36,529 nucleotides of DNA. It comes from Pseudomonadales bacterium (GTDB lineage: Bacteria > Pseudomonadota > Gammaproteobacteria > Pseudomonadales > Pseudohongiellaceae). Position numbers and translations under genes: made by a program. The first letter of the stretch is position 1, and the number at the start of each line of letters is the position of its first letter. The notes under the pieces were generated by a model. It was given only the letters and a program-made list of their open reading frames with translations. It did no database searches and was not told where the DNA came from. This document shows, piece after piece, positions 8,251 through 16,804 of the stretch. The stretch is from positions 1 through 36,529 of the forward strand of contig JALRKV010000027.1 in NCBI GenBank assembly GCA_023254735.1, read 5' to 3'.

Positions 8251-9345
8251 CTAGATAAGCTGGCTCAGCATCTCTTGGTTATAGGTGACCAGCTCATCGA
8301 ATTTGCCCGCGCGCACTTTAGTAACCCAGTCGGGGTTTGCGATAAGCGCACGTCCCACGGCAATTATGTCAAACTCGTCGGCTTCCATACGCGTAATCAG
8401 ATCGTCGATGCTAGCAACTTCAGCTTCGCCGCCGCGATAGGTCGCAATAAATTCCTCAGTCAAACCGACGCTGCCAACGCTGATCGTTGGCTTGCCAGTG
8501 ATCTTCTTGACCCATCCCGCGAGGTTGAGTTCGGAGCCTTCGAATTCGGGCTCCCAGAATCGACGCGTGCTGCAGTGGAAGATATCGACGCCGGCATCCG
8601 AAAGCGGCTTAACAAACTGCTCGAGTTCTTCGAGACTCGGCGCGAGACGCGCGGTGAAGTCCTGCTGCTTCCACTGCGAGAATCTGAGGATGATCGGATA
8701 GTCGTCGCCGATTTCGGCGCGAATGCTCTGCACGATGTCAGTCGCAAAACGCGTGCGCTTAACAAGCGAACCGCCGTACTGATCGTCGCGCTGGTTCGTG
8801 CCTTCCCAAAAAAAGTTATCGATGAGATAGCCGTGCGCACCGTGTAGCTCGAGCGTGTCGAAGCCTAGGTCTTTTGAATCTTTCGCCGCCTGTGTGAACG
8901 CGGCAATCAGGTCGTCGATTTCAGCGTTGCTGAGCGCTTCATAGACCTTTTTGCCCGGCCCGACTAAGCCCGATGGCGTGGCCGATGGATAGTCTGGATA
9001 CGCACCCTCGCCCGGTCGACGCATGCCGCCCTGATGCCAAAGCTGTGGCGCTATTTTACCGCCGGCTGCATGAACCGTTTCGACAATTTTATGCCAGCTA
9101 TCGAGCGCTTTACCGTGGAAGCCAGGGATACGCACTTCGTTGGAGGCCGCCTTATGATTAACCGTCGTACCTTCGGTGATGATAAGCCCCACATCGTTCT
9201 CGGCGCGGCGTTTGTAATACTGCAGCACTGCGTCGTCGGGTACGCCGTCTGGCGAAAACTGCCGAGTCATTGGCGCCATGGCAACGCGATTTTTTAGCGT
9301 GAGTTTGGGGCTGGTAAACGGGGTAAAGAGAATATCGGGGTTCAT
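8251..9345 (-). CDS. Old-yellow-enzyme family NADH:flavin oxidoreductase
   Basis: The 364-residue TIM-barrel flavoenzyme binds FMN and reduces activated double bonds of unsaturated carbonyl compounds, nitro compounds or nitrate esters with NAD(P)H. It begins with the family opening LFTPFTSPKLTLKNR followed by VAMAPMTR. It carries the substrate-binding pair in ELHGAHGYL (His168, His171) and the following Tyr173, which match the His/Asn(His)/Tyr site of the family. It then has the signature NQRDDQYGGS and ends with IAVGRALIANPDW. It is full length and cytoplasmic, with no signal peptide. The ribosome site is weak, but a good sigma-70 promoter lies just upstream at 9405-9433. No NemR-type regulator is next to it. 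The physiological substrate cannot be deduced. Confidence 0.92.
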   Translation of the reverse strand: MNPDILFTPFTSPKLTLKNRVAMAPMTRQFSPDGVPDDAVLQYYKRRAENDVGLIITEGTTVNHKAASNEVRIPGFHGKALDSWHKIVETVHAAGGKIAPQLWHQGGMRRPGEGAYPDYPSATPSGLVGPGKKVYEALSNAEIDDLIAAFTQAAKDSKDLGFDTLELHGAHGYLIDNFFWEGTNQRDDQYGGSLVKRTRFATDIVQSIRAEIGDDYPIILRFSQWKQQDFTARLAPSLEELEQFVKPLSDAGVDIFHCSTRRFWEPEFEGSELNLAGWVKKITGKPTISVGSVGLTEEFIATYRGGEAEVASIDDLITRMEADEFDIIAVGRALIANPDWVTKVRAGKFDELVTYNQEMLSQLI

Positions 9346-9404
9346 CGAGCGGTCTCTGCGTAAGTAGTTTGAAAAAGCGTGTCATCGCCATGCGTGAGGA
9401 CGAC

Positions 9405-9433
9405 ATAATAGGTCGGCACGAAAGTGGTGTCGA
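9405..9433 (-). promoter_or_regulatory. Sigma-70 promoter of the flavin oxidoreductase gene
   Basis: On the minus strand a -35 box TCGACA (9428-9433) is followed after 17 bases by a -10 box TATTAT (9405-9410). Each matches the consensus at five of six positions. It lies directly after the phosphatase stop codon, so the flavin oxidoreductase probably has its own transcript. Confidence 0.55.
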
Positions 9434-9436
9434 GTT

Positions 9437-10279
9437 CTAGCGGCCCAGCGCGGCGCCGCGCAGTATTCGGCGGTTCGCGTCAGTTGGCGCTGGTTCTGAT
9501 TCGCCGAAGATCGCGCGAATCCAGTGACCGTCTGTTGGATTAGGGAAAACGATATAGTCGGTGCCAAAGCGAGCCGCGTCTTCGTGCATTAAGGCCTCGC
9601 GCGCCGCAACATCGGTGACATAGTAGCGCCGCGCGAAGTCGTTGAGGTTATCGCCCAGCGAGGCAATCACATGGTAGTCGCTGCGAATCTGCGCCTGCAC
9701 GGCCTCTTTATTAGACGTGTCGCGCAGCACGCGAAGATGGTCGGCGCGCGCATTATCAAACCCCGCGGCCTGCAAATTACCCAGCGCGAGCTCGAAGGTC
9801 GCCTCGCCCTGATCGCGATTCGTGACAAAGAAAAGAGTCACCTCGTTTGCCTCGCAAAATGCAGCGAATTCGCGCGCGCCGGGGCTTGCGACAAACTGAT
9901 TGCTCGGCACCCACGCATCCCACGTGGCGTCATCGAAGAAGTCGCCGCCGTCGGCAATAAGCTGCCCCCAGTAGGCGCCAGATAGGAGCACGGTTTCGTC
10001 AACGTCGGTGATTACCGCAAGGGGACGCGCATCACCGAGCGTGCCTGCCTCGCGAGCAGCGAGTGCTTGCTCGACGCGCAGCCGCGCCAGGGCAAAGCCC
10101 TGATAATACAGCGCGCGAAATTCTGCCGCCGTCTGACGCCAAGCAATCGCGTAAAGTAAGGGATTAGTGAGCTCGGCCGCCTCCGCGCGAGGCTCTGGTT
10201 CGGCAGCCGTGGCCGATGTCACCAGCGCGCCAATGATTGCCACAGCCGCGGCTCCAGTCCTCAGTAATTTGTTAAGCAT
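9437..10279 (-). CDS. Secreted HAD acid phosphatase, 5'-nucleotidase lipoprotein e(P4) family
   Basis: The 280-residue protein is a class C (HAD-IIIB) acid phosphatase. The catalytic DxDxT motif is at residues 92-96 (DVDET), preceded by the strand AVIT. Motif II is in FFVTNRD, the conserved Lys is in SNKEAV, and the acidic motif is GDNLNDF. Relatives dephosphorylate 5'-nucleotides, including NMN, at the cell surface for uptake of the nucleoside. Unlike Haemophilus e(P4), the signal peptide has no lipobox: it ends in ATAA around residue 26 and should be cut by signal peptidase I, giving a soluble periplasmic enzyme. AGGA lies about nine bases before the ATG. The gene diverges from an exported SurE gene across a 156-base region with tandem repeats, which suggests shared control. 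Confidence 0.88.
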   Translation of the reverse strand: MLNKLLRTGAAAVAIIGALVTSATAAEPEPRAEAAELTNPLLYAIAWRQTAAEFRALYYQGFALARLRVEQALAAREAGTLGDARPLAVITDVDETVLLSGAYWGQLIADGGDFFDDATWDAWVPSNQFVASPGAREFAAFCEANEVTLFFVTNRDQGEATFELALGNLQAAGFDNARADHLRVLRDTSNKEAVQAQIRSDYHVIASLGDNLNDFARRYYVTDVAAREALMHEDAARFGTDYIVFPNPTDGHWIRAIFGESEPAPTDANRRILRGAALGR

Positions 10280-10306
10280 TGTTCGTCCTGCCGCTTGTCT
10301 CGCTGT

Positions 10307-10340
10307 TAATCCAACTGTTATCCAACTGCTAATCCAACCG
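10307..10340. repeat. Three 11-bp direct repeats in the divergent nucleotidase promoter region
   Basis: TAATCCAACTG (10307-10317), TTATCCAACTG (10318-10328) and TAATCCAACCG (10330-10340) follow each other, with one extra base before the third. The period is about one DNA turn. Read on the minus strand, each unit is a 7-base core CAGTTGG plus four AT-rich bases. This is the layout of sites for OmpR/PhoB-type regulators, including the Pho box, although the core bases differ from the E. coli Pho box. Confidence 0.7.
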
Positions 10341-10342
10341 CA

Positions 10343-10357
10343 GGCGCATCTAGCGCC
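10343..10357. repeat. Perfect inverted repeat next to the 11-bp repeats
   Basis: GGCGC (10343-10347) and GCGCC (10353-10357) flank ATCTA. It begins two bases after the last direct repeat and precedes a -10-like TATATT at 10389-10394. It may be a second operator or a short hairpin in a leader; the function is unknown. Confidence 0.4.
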
Positions 10358-10435
10358 CCGTGGGTGGTAATAATACGCAGAGTTGGTCTATATTGCTTAC
10401 AACTACTGATTCTGCGTACAAGGAAGTCTACCGCT

Positions 10436-11272
10436 ATGCGCCAGCCCGTTACATCACTTGCCCTACTTGCCCTTGCCTCGAGCTTGCTCACAAGCACCAC
10501 GGCCTTCGCCGATTCTTACCGCATACTGATATCAAACGACGATGGAATCAATTCGCCGCTTATCCACGCTCTGCGCGAGGGACTGGCGACGCTCGACGAT
10601 GTCGAGATTGTGGTGTCGGCGCCAGACGCGAACAAGTCAGGCAGCAGTCAGTCTACCGATGGCGGCGCGCGCAGGGTCGAGCGTATTTTTGCTAACGGCG
10701 AGTTTTTTGGCTATGCGGTCGACGGCCGTCCTGCCGACGCAGTGCGCTTCGGGCTTTTGCATCTCGGCAAAGACGAGCCGTTCGACCTCGTCGTTTCAGG
10801 GATTAACCAAGGCGCGAATGTCGGCGATGTGTCACACCTGTCCGGCACCGTGGGCGCAGCGATGGAAGCGATTTATCAGGGCGTCCCTGCGATAGCGGTG
10901 TCGCAGGACACTGCCAATGTCGATACTGCAGTCACGGTAAACCTTACCCGGCAGCTGGTTGCAAAGTATCAGCGCGAAGGCGCGCCCGAGGGCATCGTTA
11001 TCTCGATTAATGTACCGGGCGGCGAGCTCAAGGGCGTCGCGGTGCGTCCTATGGGCGAGTCCTATCTTACATTTTCGCCTTACGAGCTCACGCGCACAGA
11101 CGGCGAGGTCAGCGAATACGAGGCCTCTTATGTCGGCAACCGGGCGCTAGACTCCACGAGCGACACCTACGCCTACCAACAGGGCTATGCCACCATCACG
11201 CCGCTTAAATTCGACTGGACCGCGCACGACATGCTGAGCGAGGTTGAAGCGTGGGGATTGACGCTTGACTGA
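10436..11272 (+). CDS. surE: Exported SurE-family 5'/3'-nucleotidase
   Basis: The 278-residue protein is a SurE-type metal-dependent nucleotidase with a Sec signal peptide (cut near TAFAD, residue ~25), whereas the classical E. coli SurE is cytoplasmic. The start is the ATG at 10436 with AGGA about 11 bases upstream. The metal site NDDG is at residues 34-37. The phosphate-binding NKSGSS is at about 66-71, and SGINQGANVGD plus SGTVGAAMEA complete the family pattern. The enzyme removes phosphate from nucleoside monophosphates. The setting fits a periplasmic scavenging role: it diverges from an exported class C phosphatase. It is followed by a DUF1857-like gene that overlaps its stop codon or starts just after it. 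It is not near umpA/pcm, the usual neighbours of housekeeping surE. Confidence 0.9.
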   Translation: MRQPVTSLALLALASSLLTSTTAFADSYRILISNDDGINSPLIHALREGLATLDDVEIVVSAPDANKSGSSQSTDGGARRVERIFANGEFFGYAVDGRPADAVRFGLLHLGKDEPFDLVVSGINQGANVGDVSHLSGTVGAAMEAIYQGVPAIAVSQDTANVDTAVTVNLTRQLVAKYQREGAPEGIVISINVPGGELKGVAVRPMGESYLTFSPYELTRTDGEVSEYEASYVGNRALDSTSDTYAYQQGYATITPLKFDWTAHDMLSEVEAWGLTLD

Positions 11273-11783
11273 TTCGAAAACAAACTTCGCTATGTCCGAG
11301 AAGGGCTTTCTCGAATTCGAGCACATCGTGCAAGTAAACGAGCCCGAGAATCCCACCAGTACCGACATAAGCCGCGCGCATCTCTGGGAGGGACTCGTGC
11401 TTCGCGCGCGAAGCCCGCAGCGATTTATCGAAGGCATCGAGTGTTTTTCGCATCCGCAAAATGGCGAGTGTTTTGTTCGTGAAATCAGCGCGGGCGATTC
11501 GCACTTTTACGAAGATGTAACGCTTGAGCACGAGTCGCGCGTGCTCACCAAAACGCAGCGAGATAAACCCCAAATACACGCCGAGAGCGAGGCGACGATC
11601 GAAGAGCCCGAGGCGGGTTATCTCTTCGTTCGCTTTCGCTATCGCCGCGAGTTGCCCGATGAACATCAGGCCGTCGATATCGGTGAGCATTTAAAAGCGG
11701 CCTATGCCAGACTCGACAACGACGCGATCAAATTGATTCGGGTGATGGCTGAGAATGATTCGTTTACCGCGTTGGTTAATTGA
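11265..11783 (+). CDS. DUF1857 / AtaL-like SRPBCC-fold protein
   Basis: The product has up to 172 residues and no signal peptide. The pattern FEHIVQVNEP...LWEGLVLRARSPQRFI, then a middle strand with CFVREI and an ending GYLFVRFRYRREL, matches DUF1857 (AtaL-like) proteins. These are small single-domain members of the START/SRPBCC fold with a hydrophobic pocket and unknown biochemical role. Two starts are possible. TTG at 11265 overlaps the surE stop by 8 bases and has GGGGA upstream, which would favour translational coupling. ATG at 11292 has no clear ribosome site. The domain begins after both, so function is unaffected. It sits between secreted-enzyme genes in a likely operon, with the esterase 38 bases downstream. 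Confidence 0.75.
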   Translation: MTDSKTNFAMSEKGFLEFEHIVQVNEPENPTSTDISRAHLWEGLVLRARSPQRFIEGIECFSHPQNGECFVREISAGDSHFYEDVTLEHESRVLTKTQRDKPQIHAESEATIEEPEAGYLFVRFRYRRELPDEHQAVDIGEHLKAAYARLDNDAIKLIRVMAENDSFTALVN

Positions 11784-11821
11784 TGAATTAGCGAGCGCAC
11801 TATTTAAAAAGGAGCAACCCC

Positions 11822-12652
11822 ATGTCGTTCTACTCACGATTTTTCGTAGCCCTTTCTCCTGCAGTTCTTACAACCGCTATACTCACTATACTCGCCTTTG
11901 CACCGGCAGCCTTTGCTGACCGCACCGCGGCAGACGACGAGAGTCACATCGATGACCCTCGCGTGCAGCACCGCAGCTATGTTTTCGAGCCCACCGGCGA
12001 GACACTTCCCTACGCCATTTTCGTGCCCTCGTCCTATGATCCGAACGGTTCAGAATCGCTCCCGCTTCTGGTTTCCCTTCACGGCCTTGGCCGCAGCTAC
12101 GACTGGTTGATGGGCTACCACGGCCTCCTCGATCAGGCGGAAGAAAGCGGCTACGCGGTAGTAACGCCGCTGGGCTATATTCGCGAGGGCTGGTATGGAT
12201 CGCGGCCCGCGGAAGACCCGCAAGACGGTGTCTACAGTGAGCAGGACGTCATGAACGTGCTAGACCTCGTTCGCGATGAGCTGCGCATAGACAGCGACCG
12301 CATTTTTCTATGGGGTCACTCCATGGGCGGTGGCGGCACCTACCATCTCGCCGCTAAACACCCTGACGTCTTCGCCGCGTTAGGCGTCGCCGCACCGGCG
12401 CCGGCAATCTCGGCGCCGATGGACGAAATACTCGACAAGATCGCCCACCTCCCGATCTTTATTTTGCAGGGTGATCAAGATGAGCTAGTGCCTGTTTTTG
12501 CCACACGCACGTGGGTCGCCGGGATGGCGGCGCGCGGCATGCAGCATCTGTATGTCGAGATCGAAGGGGGCGACCATTCACTGCTTATCTCGCAGGATGC
12601 CAACAACATGAAGAAGTTTATCGATTTCTTTAACATCGTGGGGCATAAATAA
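11822..12652 (+). CDS. Secreted alpha/beta hydrolase (esterase / PHB-depolymerase-like)
   Basis: The 276-residue protein has a signal peptide cut near AFAD (residue ~32) and an alpha/beta-hydrolase fold. The oxyanion segment is SLHGLG, the nucleophile elbow is GHSMGG with Ser167, the acid is probably Asp220 in QGDQDE, and His252 is in GGDHSLL. The closest families are feruloyl-esterase or polyhydroxybutyrate-depolymerase-like secreted esterases and predicted peptidases. The substrate is not deducible. AAGGAG precedes the ATG at good spacing. The stop codon overlaps the start of the quinoprotein gene by one base (TAATG), so the two are translationally coupled. This suggests the esterase may release an alcohol that the dehydrogenase then oxidises, but that is an inference. 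Confidence 0.85.
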   Translation: MSFYSRFFVALSPAVLTTAILTILAFAPAAFADRTAADDESHIDDPRVQHRSYVFEPTGETLPYAIFVPSSYDPNGSESLPLLVSLHGLGRSYDWLMGYHGLLDQAEESGYAVVTPLGYIREGWYGSRPAEDPQDGVYSEQDVMNVLDLVRDELRIDSDRIFLWGHSMGGGGTYHLAAKHPDVFAALGVAAPAPAISAPMDEILDKIAHLPIFILQGDQDELVPVFATRTWVAGMAARGMQHLYVEIEGGDHSLLISQDANNMKKFIDFFNIVGHK

Positions 12653-14403
12653 TGAACACGCGCACCGCTAAAAACCTTGCCATCGCTGTCGCTGCCTACG
12701 CCGCGCTTAGCGGCTGCACGGCGAGCATCGTCATCGACAAGGACAGTCCGCCAAAAGCATCGACTGTGCGCATGCTCGAATGGCCCCTACATAATTTCGA
12801 TTTAGCCGGTACGCGTTTTACGCCGAGCGATCAAATCACTCCCGACAATGTCGCCTCACTAAAACCCGCGTGGCTTTTCCAGCATGGCGTTATCGATGGC
12901 GTGAGCAATCAAACCACGCCCATTATTGTCGACGGCATTATGTATGTGACCGACGCGCGCGGCAGCGTCTACGCAACCAATGCCACCGACGGCCATCTCC
13001 TGTGGGAATACAACGTTAGCGGCAAACTCGGTGGCGGCCGCCGCGAAGGCTATATTTTTAGACACCGCGGCGTCGTCGTCGACGACGGCATCGTGTATAC
13101 CGCGGCGGGTTCTTTCATTTTTGCGCTCGATGCGAAAACCGGCGAGCCCATTGAAAGCTTTGGCGACGGCGGCATGGCGTCGGTGATTCTCGACGTGTTA
13201 CACCTCAAAGATCCGAGCATCGAAACGGCAATCTCCGTTGGCTACTGGTTTACAACTGCGCCGCAGATTCACAACGGCATGCTCTATATAGGAACCACGC
13301 GCAGCGAAAGCCACATCGCCGGCGGCTATGTGCTGGCAGTGAATGCAAAAACCGGCAAAGTCGAATGGCACTTTAATACCGTGCCGCAGGACGAGACCGA
13401 TCAGGGTTGGGAGATCGCTGGTCCAACGTGGGTCGGCGGCGAGCGCAACGGCGGCGGCATTTGGGAAACACCCTCGATAGATCCCGAGCTCGGGCTTGTC
13501 TATTTCGCCGTAGGCAACCCCTTCGGCAACAGCGCCAAGCGCGACGGCATGAACTTATTTACCAATGCGATCATCGCGCTGACGCTCGACACCGGCAAAC
13601 TCGAGTGGTACTACCAGCAGGTACATCACGACGTCTGGGACTACGATTCAGGCAACCAGCCCGTGCTGTTTGACATGCTGGTCGACGGCATTCAGGTGAA
13701 GGCGCTAGCGCAGGCGAGCAAGAATGGCTGGCTCTACATTCTCGATCGGGAGAGCGGAGAACCCGTGCATCCGATCCCCGAGATTGCCGTATCGACCGAA
13801 ACCGACACCGAAGGCGAGGAGCCTTGGCCCACGCAGCCAATTCCGCACAAGGCCAACGGCGAGCGCATGGAGCCGGTGTCGCCCGTCTATCCAATAAACA
13901 TCCCAGCCGAACAGCTCGAGGAGTATCACCTCGTCGAACAGTTCACCCCGATCGGCCCCAATCAGATTTTCGCCCCGGGCTATGGCGGCGGCTCCAACTA
14001 TGCGCCAATCGCCTATAGCCCGCTCACGGGACTGCTGTACGTGAACGCGATCGACCAGCCGTTCCGTTCGGGGCGGGATCCGATGGGCTATTTCTCCGCC
14101 TACGATCCGACCACAGGCGAACTTGTGTGGCGCCAGATATTCGAAGGCTACGGGCAAGCCGGTGCTGTGGTTACGGCAGGCGGTGTTGTGTTTGTCGGCG
14201 CGGGGAGTAACACCGCCGGTTATTTTTACGCCTTTGATGCGGCGACAGGCGAGGAGCTTTGGAAATTCAATACAGGGTCGGGGATTTTCGCCTCCCCTGC
14301 CCTGTATGTGATCGACGGCAAAGAGTACGTCACCGTCGCCTCGGGTGGAGGCAGCCGTGGCAGACGCGGAGGCGATTTAATTCTCACCTTCGCGCTGCCC
14401 TAG
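12652..14403 (+). CDS. PQQ-dependent quinoprotein dehydrogenase, lipoprotein
   Basis: The 583-residue protein has a lipobox (LSGC) with Cys20 and an eight-bladed beta-propeller. Repeated blade motifs are visible, such as GSVYATNATDGHLLWEYN, YFAFDAATGEELWKFNTGSG-type segments, and GGGSRGRRGGD near the end. The catalytic-base region reads HHDVWDYDSGNQP, with Asp330 as the likely base and Asp332 two residues on. GWLYILDRESGEPVHPI and EPWPTQPIP resemble the glucose/quinate dehydrogenase branch more than methanol dehydrogenase. No second cysteine exists, so the vicinal disulfide of methanol and ethanol dehydrogenases is absent. It should oxidise a sugar, alcohol or cyclitol in the periplasm and donate electrons to quinone or a cytochrome. 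It is coupled to the esterase gene upstream. No PQQ synthesis genes are in the window. Confidence 0.9.
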   Translation: MNTRTAKNLAIAVAAYAALSGCTASIVIDKDSPPKASTVRMLEWPLHNFDLAGTRFTPSDQITPDNVASLKPAWLFQHGVIDGVSNQTTPIIVDGIMYVTDARGSVYATNATDGHLLWEYNVSGKLGGGRREGYIFRHRGVVVDDGIVYTAAGSFIFALDAKTGEPIESFGDGGMASVILDVLHLKDPSIETAISVGYWFTTAPQIHNGMLYIGTTRSESHIAGGYVLAVNAKTGKVEWHFNTVPQDETDQGWEIAGPTWVGGERNGGGIWETPSIDPELGLVYFAVGNPFGNSAKRDGMNLFTNAIIALTLDTGKLEWYYQQVHHDVWDYDSGNQPVLFDMLVDGIQVKALAQASKNGWLYILDRESGEPVHPIPEIAVSTETDTEGEEPWPTQPIPHKANGERMEPVSPVYPINIPAEQLEEYHLVEQFTPIGPNQIFAPGYGGGSNYAPIAYSPLTGLLYVNAIDQPFRSGRDPMGYFSAYDPTTGELVWRQIFEGYGQAGAVVTAGGVVFVGAGSNTAGYFYAFDAATGEELWKFNTGSGIFASPALYVIDGKEYVTVASGGGSRGRRGGDLILTFALP

Positions 14404-14409
14404 CCTCGC

Positions 14410-16704
14410 TTATTTCGCGGCCGCTTCGGCGCTGTGAATGTCTGCGACCGTGACCGCAGTCATATTGAAAATTCCGCGCGAGGTCACCGACGGAATCACA
14501 ATATGCGCAGGCTTGCGGAAGCCATTGATGAAAGGACCGATCAATAGCGCATCGGTCATCGAGCGTATAAGCCCCATCGCGATATTCGCCGCGTCGAGGT
14601 TTGGCATCACCAACACATTCGCGCGGCCTTTGATATTGGCCTTCGAATAGATCGTTTCGCGCAGCTTGGGATTGAGCGCGCTTAACACATGCATTTCGCC
14701 ATCGACCTGTAACGTCGGATGGGTCTCACGCAGTATCTCACTCGCGAGCCGCACTTTGCGCGACGAGGGGTTATTCGCAGTGCCAAAGTTAGAGTGCGAC
14801 AACAGCGCAACCTTCGGCTCAATGCCAAAACGTCTCACGAGATCGATGCTCGCCTCGGTAATTTTTACCAGCTCCTCCGACGTCGGATTCACATTCATCG
14901 ACGTGTCGGCCAAAAACAGCGGGCCGTCAGGCAGTAGTAGCACCGCGGTAGACGATACCAGCTGCTCACGCGTCTCTGCCTTATTCGCCGGCCCGAGAAG
15001 ATGCATTATCTCGCGCAGATGAAAGTCGAAGCGACCGACCTTGCCACAGATCAACCCATCGGCGTCGCCGCGAGCGACCATCACCGCCGCGATTGCTGTA
15101 TTGTCATTGCGCATTATTGTGCGCGCCGCGCCGACCGACACCCCATGGCGGCCAACCGCTTCGTGGTAGAACGCGGCGAACTCGTCGTGCTGTTCGTAGT
15201 GCAGCGGGTCGAACACTTCTACTTCGTTGTCGAGGTCGATGCGTAGCCCGAGCCTATCGATCTTGCGTTCCATGCTGCCGCGATGGCCTATGAGAATCGG
15301 CTTGGCGATGTTCTCATCGATTACCGCCTGCACGGCCATGAGTACGTCGTCGTTGTCGCCCTCGGCATAGACGATGCGCGCCGGCGACTTTTTCGCCACC
15401 TCGATCAGCGGCTGCATAAACAGCCCCGCCTGATTCACAAACTCATGCAGCGTCTGCTTGTAGGCCTCGAGATCTTGTATCGGCCGCGTGGCGACGCCGC
15501 TCTCCATCGCCGCCTTGACCACGGCGAGCGGAATATCTTCGATCAGACGCGGATCGAACGCTTTGGGAATGAGATACTCCGGGCCAAACCGCAGCTTCTC
15601 ATCGGCGTAAGCCGCCGCTACCACATCCGATGTTTCTTTAGTTGCAAGGTCTGCTATCGCTCGCACCGCCGCCATCTTCATCTCTTCGTTGATCGTCGAC
15701 GCACCACAGTCGAGCGCGCCGCGGAAGATGAAGGGGAAGCAGAGAACGTTGTTTACCTGATTAGGATAGTCCGAGCGACCCGTCGCAATGATCGCATCCG
15801 GTCGCGCGGCAATCGCCTCTTCGGGCATGATCTCGGGAATAGGATTAGACATCGCGAGGATGATCGGCTTGGGCCCCATCTTCTTAACGAGCTCGCCGTT
15901 CAATACGCCCGGACCCGATAGCCCCATGAAGAGGTCGGCGCCGTCGATCGCGTCTTCGATCGTACGGTCGCTAGTCTCGATCGCGTACTCTTCTTTCCAC
16001 GGGTTCATGCCCTCTTTCCGACCGGCGTAGATAACACCGGTGCGATCGATCATGCGCACGTTCTGCTTTTGAAGGCCCATGCTCACCAGAAGATCGACAC
16101 AGGCGATACTCGCGGCCCCGGCACCCGATACCACAAGCTTCACATCGGCGATGTCTTTCTCGACTATTCGCAGGCCGTTATAAATTGCAGCGGCTGCGAC
16201 AATCGCCGTCCCGTGCTGATCGTCGTGAAAAACGGGGATTTTCATGCGCTCGCGCAGCTTGTTCTCGATCATAAAGCACTCGGGTGCCTTAATGTCCTCG
16301 AGGTTAATGCCGCCGAACGTGGGCTCGAGGCTTGCGATAATATCCACGAGTTTATCGACATCGGTTTCATCGATTTCGATATCGAATACGTCGATGTTCG
16401 CGAACTTCTTAAACAGAACCGCCTTGCCTTCCATAACCGGCTTAGAGGCCAACGGACCAATATCGCCAAGCCCGAGCACCGCCGTGCCGTTTGTGATAAC
16501 CGCCACCAGATTGCCGCGTGAGGTGACCGACGCCACCTCTGTTGGATTCTCAACGATCAGCTCGCAGGCATGTGCGACGCCCGGCGAGTAGGCGAGCGAC
16601 AAATCTCGCTTGTTCGCGAGGGGTTTCGTCGGCCGTATTTCGAGCTTACCGGGGAGTGGGTGGGTGTGATATCGCAGTGCGCTTTCTTTAAACGAATCGG
16701 TCAT
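14410..16704 (-). CDS. maeB: NADP-dependent malic enzyme, MaeB type with phosphotransacetylase-like domain
   Basis: The 764-residue protein matches the usual MaeB length. Its N-terminal half is a malic enzyme, beginning [15 protein letters not shown] and carrying AYSPGVA with the catalytic Tyr39, then [12 protein letters not shown] and the NADP-binding [12 protein letters not shown]. The C-terminal half (from about residue 430) is a phosphotransacetylase-like domain, regulatory in studied MaeB proteins, with SLLGPANK-like and [10 protein letters not shown] segments. It decarboxylates malate to pyruvate and makes NADPH. The frame stays open 62 codons further upstream, but the extension has no family similarity. 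The ATG at 16704 has AGAGAAG upstream, so it is preferred. The 3' end faces the quinoprotein gene with only six bases between stop codons. Confidence 0.95.
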   Translation of the reverse strand: MTDSFKESALRYHTHPLPGKLEIRPTKPLANKRDLSLAYSPGVAHACELIVENPTEVASVTSRGNLVAVITNGTAVLGLGDIGPLASKPVMEGKAVLFKKFANIDVFDIEIDETDVDKLVDIIASLEPTFGGINLEDIKAPECFMIENKLRERMKIPVFHDDQHGTAIVAAAAIYNGLRIVEKDIADVKLVVSGAGAASIACVDLLVSMGLQKQNVRMIDRTGVIYAGRKEGMNPWKEEYAIETSDRTIEDAIDGADLFMGLSGPGVLNGELVKKMGPKPIILAMSNPIPEIMPEEAIAARPDAIIATGRSDYPNQVNNVLCFPFIFRGALDCGASTINEEMKMAAVRAIADLATKETSDVVAAAYADEKLRFGPEYLIPKAFDPRLIEDIPLAVVKAAMESGVATRPIQDLEAYKQTLHEFVNQAGLFMQPLIEVAKKSPARIVYAEGDNDDVLMAVQAVIDENIAKPILIGHRGSMERKIDRLGLRIDLDNEVEVFDPLHYEQHDEFAAFYHEAVGRHGVSVGAARTIMRNDNTAIAAVMVARGDADGLICGKVGRFDFHLREIMHLLGPANKAETREQLVSSTAVLLLPDGPLFLADTSMNVNPTSEELVKITEASIDLVRRFGIEPKVALLSHSNFGTANNPSSRKVRLASEILRETHPTLQVDGEMHVLSALNPKLRETIYSKANIKGRANVLVMPNLDAANIAMGLIRSMTDALLIGPFINGFRKPAHIVIPSVTSRGIFNMTAVTVADIHSAEAAAK

Positions 16705-16751
16705 TAATGATTTACTTCTCTTAAGACTGGGGGGCGGGATTAGGTGCGCGA

Positions 16752-16780
16752 ATTCTACCCTTGTCGCACTGCAATTGCTA
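16752..16780 (-). promoter_or_regulatory. Candidate sigma-70 promoter of maeB
   Basis: On the minus strand TAGCAA (16775-16780) and TAGAAT (16752-16757) are spaced by 17 bases, 48 bases before the maeB start. The -10 box is good (five of six) and the -35 box weak (three of six). Confidence 0.35.
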
Positions 16781-16804
16781 ATTCGCGGCGTAAATGAATG
16801 ATCA

